Origin: CAZFLM01 sp964519955
GTDB lineage: Bacteria > Armatimonadota > Chthonomonadetes > Chthonomonadales > CAJBBX01
Assembly: GCA_964519955.1 (NCBI GenBank)
Contig: CAZFLM010000009.1
Coordinates: 62,001 to 126,000 of the forward strand
DNA length: 64,000 nucleotides
Direction: 5' to 3'
Part shown: in pieces, positions 62,350 to 64,000 of the stretch
Layout of the letters: every line of letters begins with the position of its first letter
Position numbering within the stretch: the first letter of the stretch is position 1
Program-made: the position numbers and the translations under genes
The notes under the pieces: generated by a model
What the model was told of the DNA's origin: nothing
The model's database searches: none
Seen by the model: the letters and a program-made list of their open reading frames with translations, nothing else

Positions 62350-62853
62350 ATGAGCCACTCCACATCGATCCGGCTCGGCCGGCCCGAGGACGCCGACGCC
62401 GTCACCGCCATCTGGCATCAGATGGCCGAGGCGCATCGCGCCTACGATCCCGCGCACTGGGACTGGGCTGCCAACGCCCCCGCGCGATGGCACGACTGGT
62501 ACCTGCAGCTCATCGCGGACCCGGCCATGTTCTGTCTGGTCGCCGTCGATGGCGCCGGACACATCGCTGGCTACCTGGTCGGCAAGGCGGGCGAGCATCC
62601 TCCCGTGTTCAGCCACCGAGCGCGCGGGGACGTGTTCGACATCGCGGTGCGGGAGGACTGCCGGCGCGCGGGCATCGGATCGGCCCTACTGCGCGCGGCC
62701 ATGGAGGAGTTCCGGCGTCTCGGATGCCGCGAGATGCTGCTGTCCGTCGCCTCGCCGAACGCCGAGGCGATCGCGTTCTACACCAGACACGGCATGCGGG
62801 AGGTCACGCGTTCCATGTGCCTGCCGCTTGCCCCCGAGGATTGCCACGAATGA
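62350..62853 (+). CDS. GNAT-family N-acetyltransferase
   Basis: 167 residues. Motif A of the GNAT fold, IAVREDCRRAGIGSALLRAA (R-x-x-G-x-G/A), is clear, and the C-terminal block AIAFYTRHGMREV is typical. The substrate is unknown. The start is ATG 62350; an in-frame extension to 62290 is not supported by a ribosome site. It overlaps the oxidoreductase gene by 4 nt (ATGA). Confidence 0.9.
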   Translation: MSHSTSIRLGRPEDADAVTAIWHQMAEAHRAYDPAHWDWAANAPARWHDWYLQLIADPAMFCLVAVDGAGHIAGYLVGKAGEHPPVFSHRARGDVFDIAVREDCRRAGIGSALLRAAMEEFRRLGCREMLLSVASPNAEAIAFYTRHGMREVTRSMCLPLAPEDCHE

Positions 62854-63974
62854 CGAAGCTGCATGTCGCTGTTGCCGGGCTGGGGTTTGGCGCTGAGTTC
62901 GTCCCCATCTACCTCGACCACCCGTGCGTGCGGGCCGTCACCATGTCCGACGCGAACCCGATGCGCCTGGCCCACTGCGCCAAGCACTTCCCCGACGCGC
63001 GGGCCATCGCAACGGTCGAGGAGCTGATCGCCGACCCGGACATCGACGCCATCCACCTGATCACGGGCATCCCGGATCACGCGCCCCAGGCGCTCGCGGC
63101 CCTGGCCGCCGGCAAGCACTGCGCGTGCACCGTGCCGGCCGCCACCTCGCTCGACGACCTGCATCGCCTCGTCGCCGCCGAGAAGGCTTCCGGCAAGCGC
63201 TACATGATGATGGAGACTGCGGTCTACACGCGTCAGGCGCTCTACGCCCTCGACCTGAAGGAGCGCGGCGAGTTCGGCCGCATCCAGTTCCTGCGCGGCG
63301 CCCACTACCAGGACATGGAGTGCTGGCCGCCGTACTGGGCAGGCCTGCCGCCGATGTGGTACGCCACCCACGCGGTCAGCCCGCTCTTCGCCGTCTCCGG
63401 CGCGAGCCCTGCCCGCGTGCGCTGCCTCGGCTCCGGCGAGATGCGGGCAGAGCTGCGCAAGCAGTACGGCAACCCGTTCCCCATCGAGACCGCCGTCTTC
63501 GAGATGGACCAGCCAGGCCTGGCCGCCGAGGTCACTCGCACGCTGTTCCACTGCGCCCGGCCGTACATGGAGAGCTTCGTCATCTACGGCGAGAACGCGT
63601 GCTACGAGTGGCAGATGGAGGACGAACCGCCGATGCTCTTCCGGGCAACGCCGGTCAAGCCGGGCACGACGCGCGGCCAGTCCGTCGAGAGGCCCGAGCC
63701 GCCAGACCGCGCCGACTTGCTGCCGGAACCGATCCAGAAGTACACGCGCCGCTTCGTCTACAGCAACGAGAAGAAGCACCTCTCGTTCGAGCAGGGCGGC
63801 GGCCACCATGGCTCGCACCCGCACCTGGTGCACGAATTCGTCAGCGCCATCGTCGAGGACCGGCCCGCCCGCATCGACGCCGCGACCGCCGCGCGCTGGA
63901 CCGCCGCGGGCATCTGCGCCCACGCATCGGCCATGGACGGCGGCGCGCCGGTCGAGGTCCCGTCCTTCGCGTAG
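62850..63974 (+). CDS. Gfo/Idh/MocA-family oxidoreductase
   Basis: 374 residues. N-terminal Rossmann fold VAVAGLGFGAEFVPIY (GxGxxG), then HLITGIPDHAPQALAALAAG with KHCACTVPAA in place of the usual EKP. The C-terminal alpha/beta domain has METAVYTRQ and HPHLVHEFVSAI, as in sugar dehydrogenases of this family. It probably uses NAD(P) on a sugar or sugar-derivative; the substrate is unknown. Coupled to the GNAT gene through ATGA at 62850. Confidence 0.9.
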   Translation: MTKLHVAVAGLGFGAEFVPIYLDHPCVRAVTMSDANPMRLAHCAKHFPDARAIATVEELIADPDIDAIHLITGIPDHAPQALAALAAGKHCACTVPAATSLDDLHRLVAAEKASGKRYMMMETAVYTRQALYALDLKERGEFGRIQFLRGAHYQDMECWPPYWAGLPPMWYATHAVSPLFAVSGASPARVRCLGSGEMRAELRKQYGNPFPIETAVFEMDQPGLAAEVTRTLFHCARPYMESFVIYGENACYEWQMEDEPPMLFRATPVKPGTTRGQSVERPEPPDRADLLPEPIQKYTRRFVYSNEKKHLSFEQGGGHHGSHPHLVHEFVSAIVEDRPARIDAATAARWTAAGICAHASAMDGGAPVEVPSFA

Positions 63975-63985
63975 AAGCCGCGCCG

Positions 63986-64000
63986 GGGGGGATGGGCCTC
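63986..64000. repeat. Truncated copy of the ~80-bp element core at the window edge
   Basis: GGGATGGGCCTC matches the hairpin start of copies B and C, 12 nt after the last gene; the rest is outside the window. Confidence 0.4.

Overview
GC-rich bacterial chromosome fragment, most likely an Armatimonadota genome (probably a metagenome assembly, since it carries a 100-N scaffold gap inside a tandem repeat). The pointers are two type IV-like prepilins with the LIELLVVIAIIAILAAILFP leader and a C-terminal H-X9-DG motif, paired UroD-family and DUF6785-type membrane proteins, PEP-CTERM and choice-of-anchor A exoproteins, an SLH protein, and many secreted sugar-active and beta-propeller proteins. Planctomycetota or a neighbouring phylum cannot be excluded from sequence alone. 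No rRNA, tRNA, IS element, phage or CRISPR array was found.

Layout. 1-7 kb: 5' part of an ADP-forming acyl-CoA synthetase; a compact locus prepilin - small lipoprotein - LacI regulator - small lipoprotein - prepilin with two LacI-type operator candidates; an N-acetylmuramoyl-alanine amidase; a DUF433/DUF5615 toxin-antitoxin pair whose toxin is frameshifted. 7-17 kb: minus-strand DUF6785 - UroD - DUF6785 operon, a PQQ-like propeller, a VapBC pair with a shortened toxin, a second UroD protein, an orphan E2 acyltransferase with two subunit-binding domains, and clpS. 17-31 kb: a 1309-residue subtilisin-like exoprotease with Ig-like repeats, a galactonate-dehydratase-like enolase-superfamily enzyme, a TRIC-type channel, a PEP-CTERM protein, a DUF885 metallopeptidase, a hybrid histidine kinase, and an operon GH43 - HEAT protein - Fpg/Nei-like protein.

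31-45 kb: membrane and lipoprotein genes, an Fe-S aldo/keto reductase, an S9 peptidase with a VHL-beta-like insert, an SLH protein, an ATPase plus partner pair resembling MAD3/MAD4 of the MADS defence system, a large GH106-like enzyme, then a 95/96-bp tandem array with the assembly gap. 45-56 kb: a tetraheme cytochrome, a Tat-exported protein, a cluster of ankyrin proteins (one frameshifted), a TIGR03790 protein, an intact ParDE-type toxin-antitoxin pair and a second PQQ-like propeller. 56-58 kb: an RloAB defence cassette driven by a perfect consensus promoter and flanked by a 117-bp direct repeat of the 3' end of the preceding propeller gene. 58-64 kb: a PadR-like regulator, a second HEAT protein, a membrane protein with the same unusual C-terminal tail, a GNAT acetyltransferase and a Gfo/Idh/MocA oxidoreductase.

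Three themes stand out: accessory defence and toxin-antitoxin genes (two ATPase-based defence pairs; three toxin-antitoxin loci, two with damaged toxins); several families of small intergenic repeats (an ~80-bp inverted-repeat-ended element, heptanucleotide tandem repeats, a 95/96-bp array); and a triple LLR(P) motif shared by the C-terminal tails of two HEAT paralogues and a membrane protein. Two of the broken genes have single-base shifts in short C or G runs, so sequencing error must be ruled out before calling them pseudogenes.
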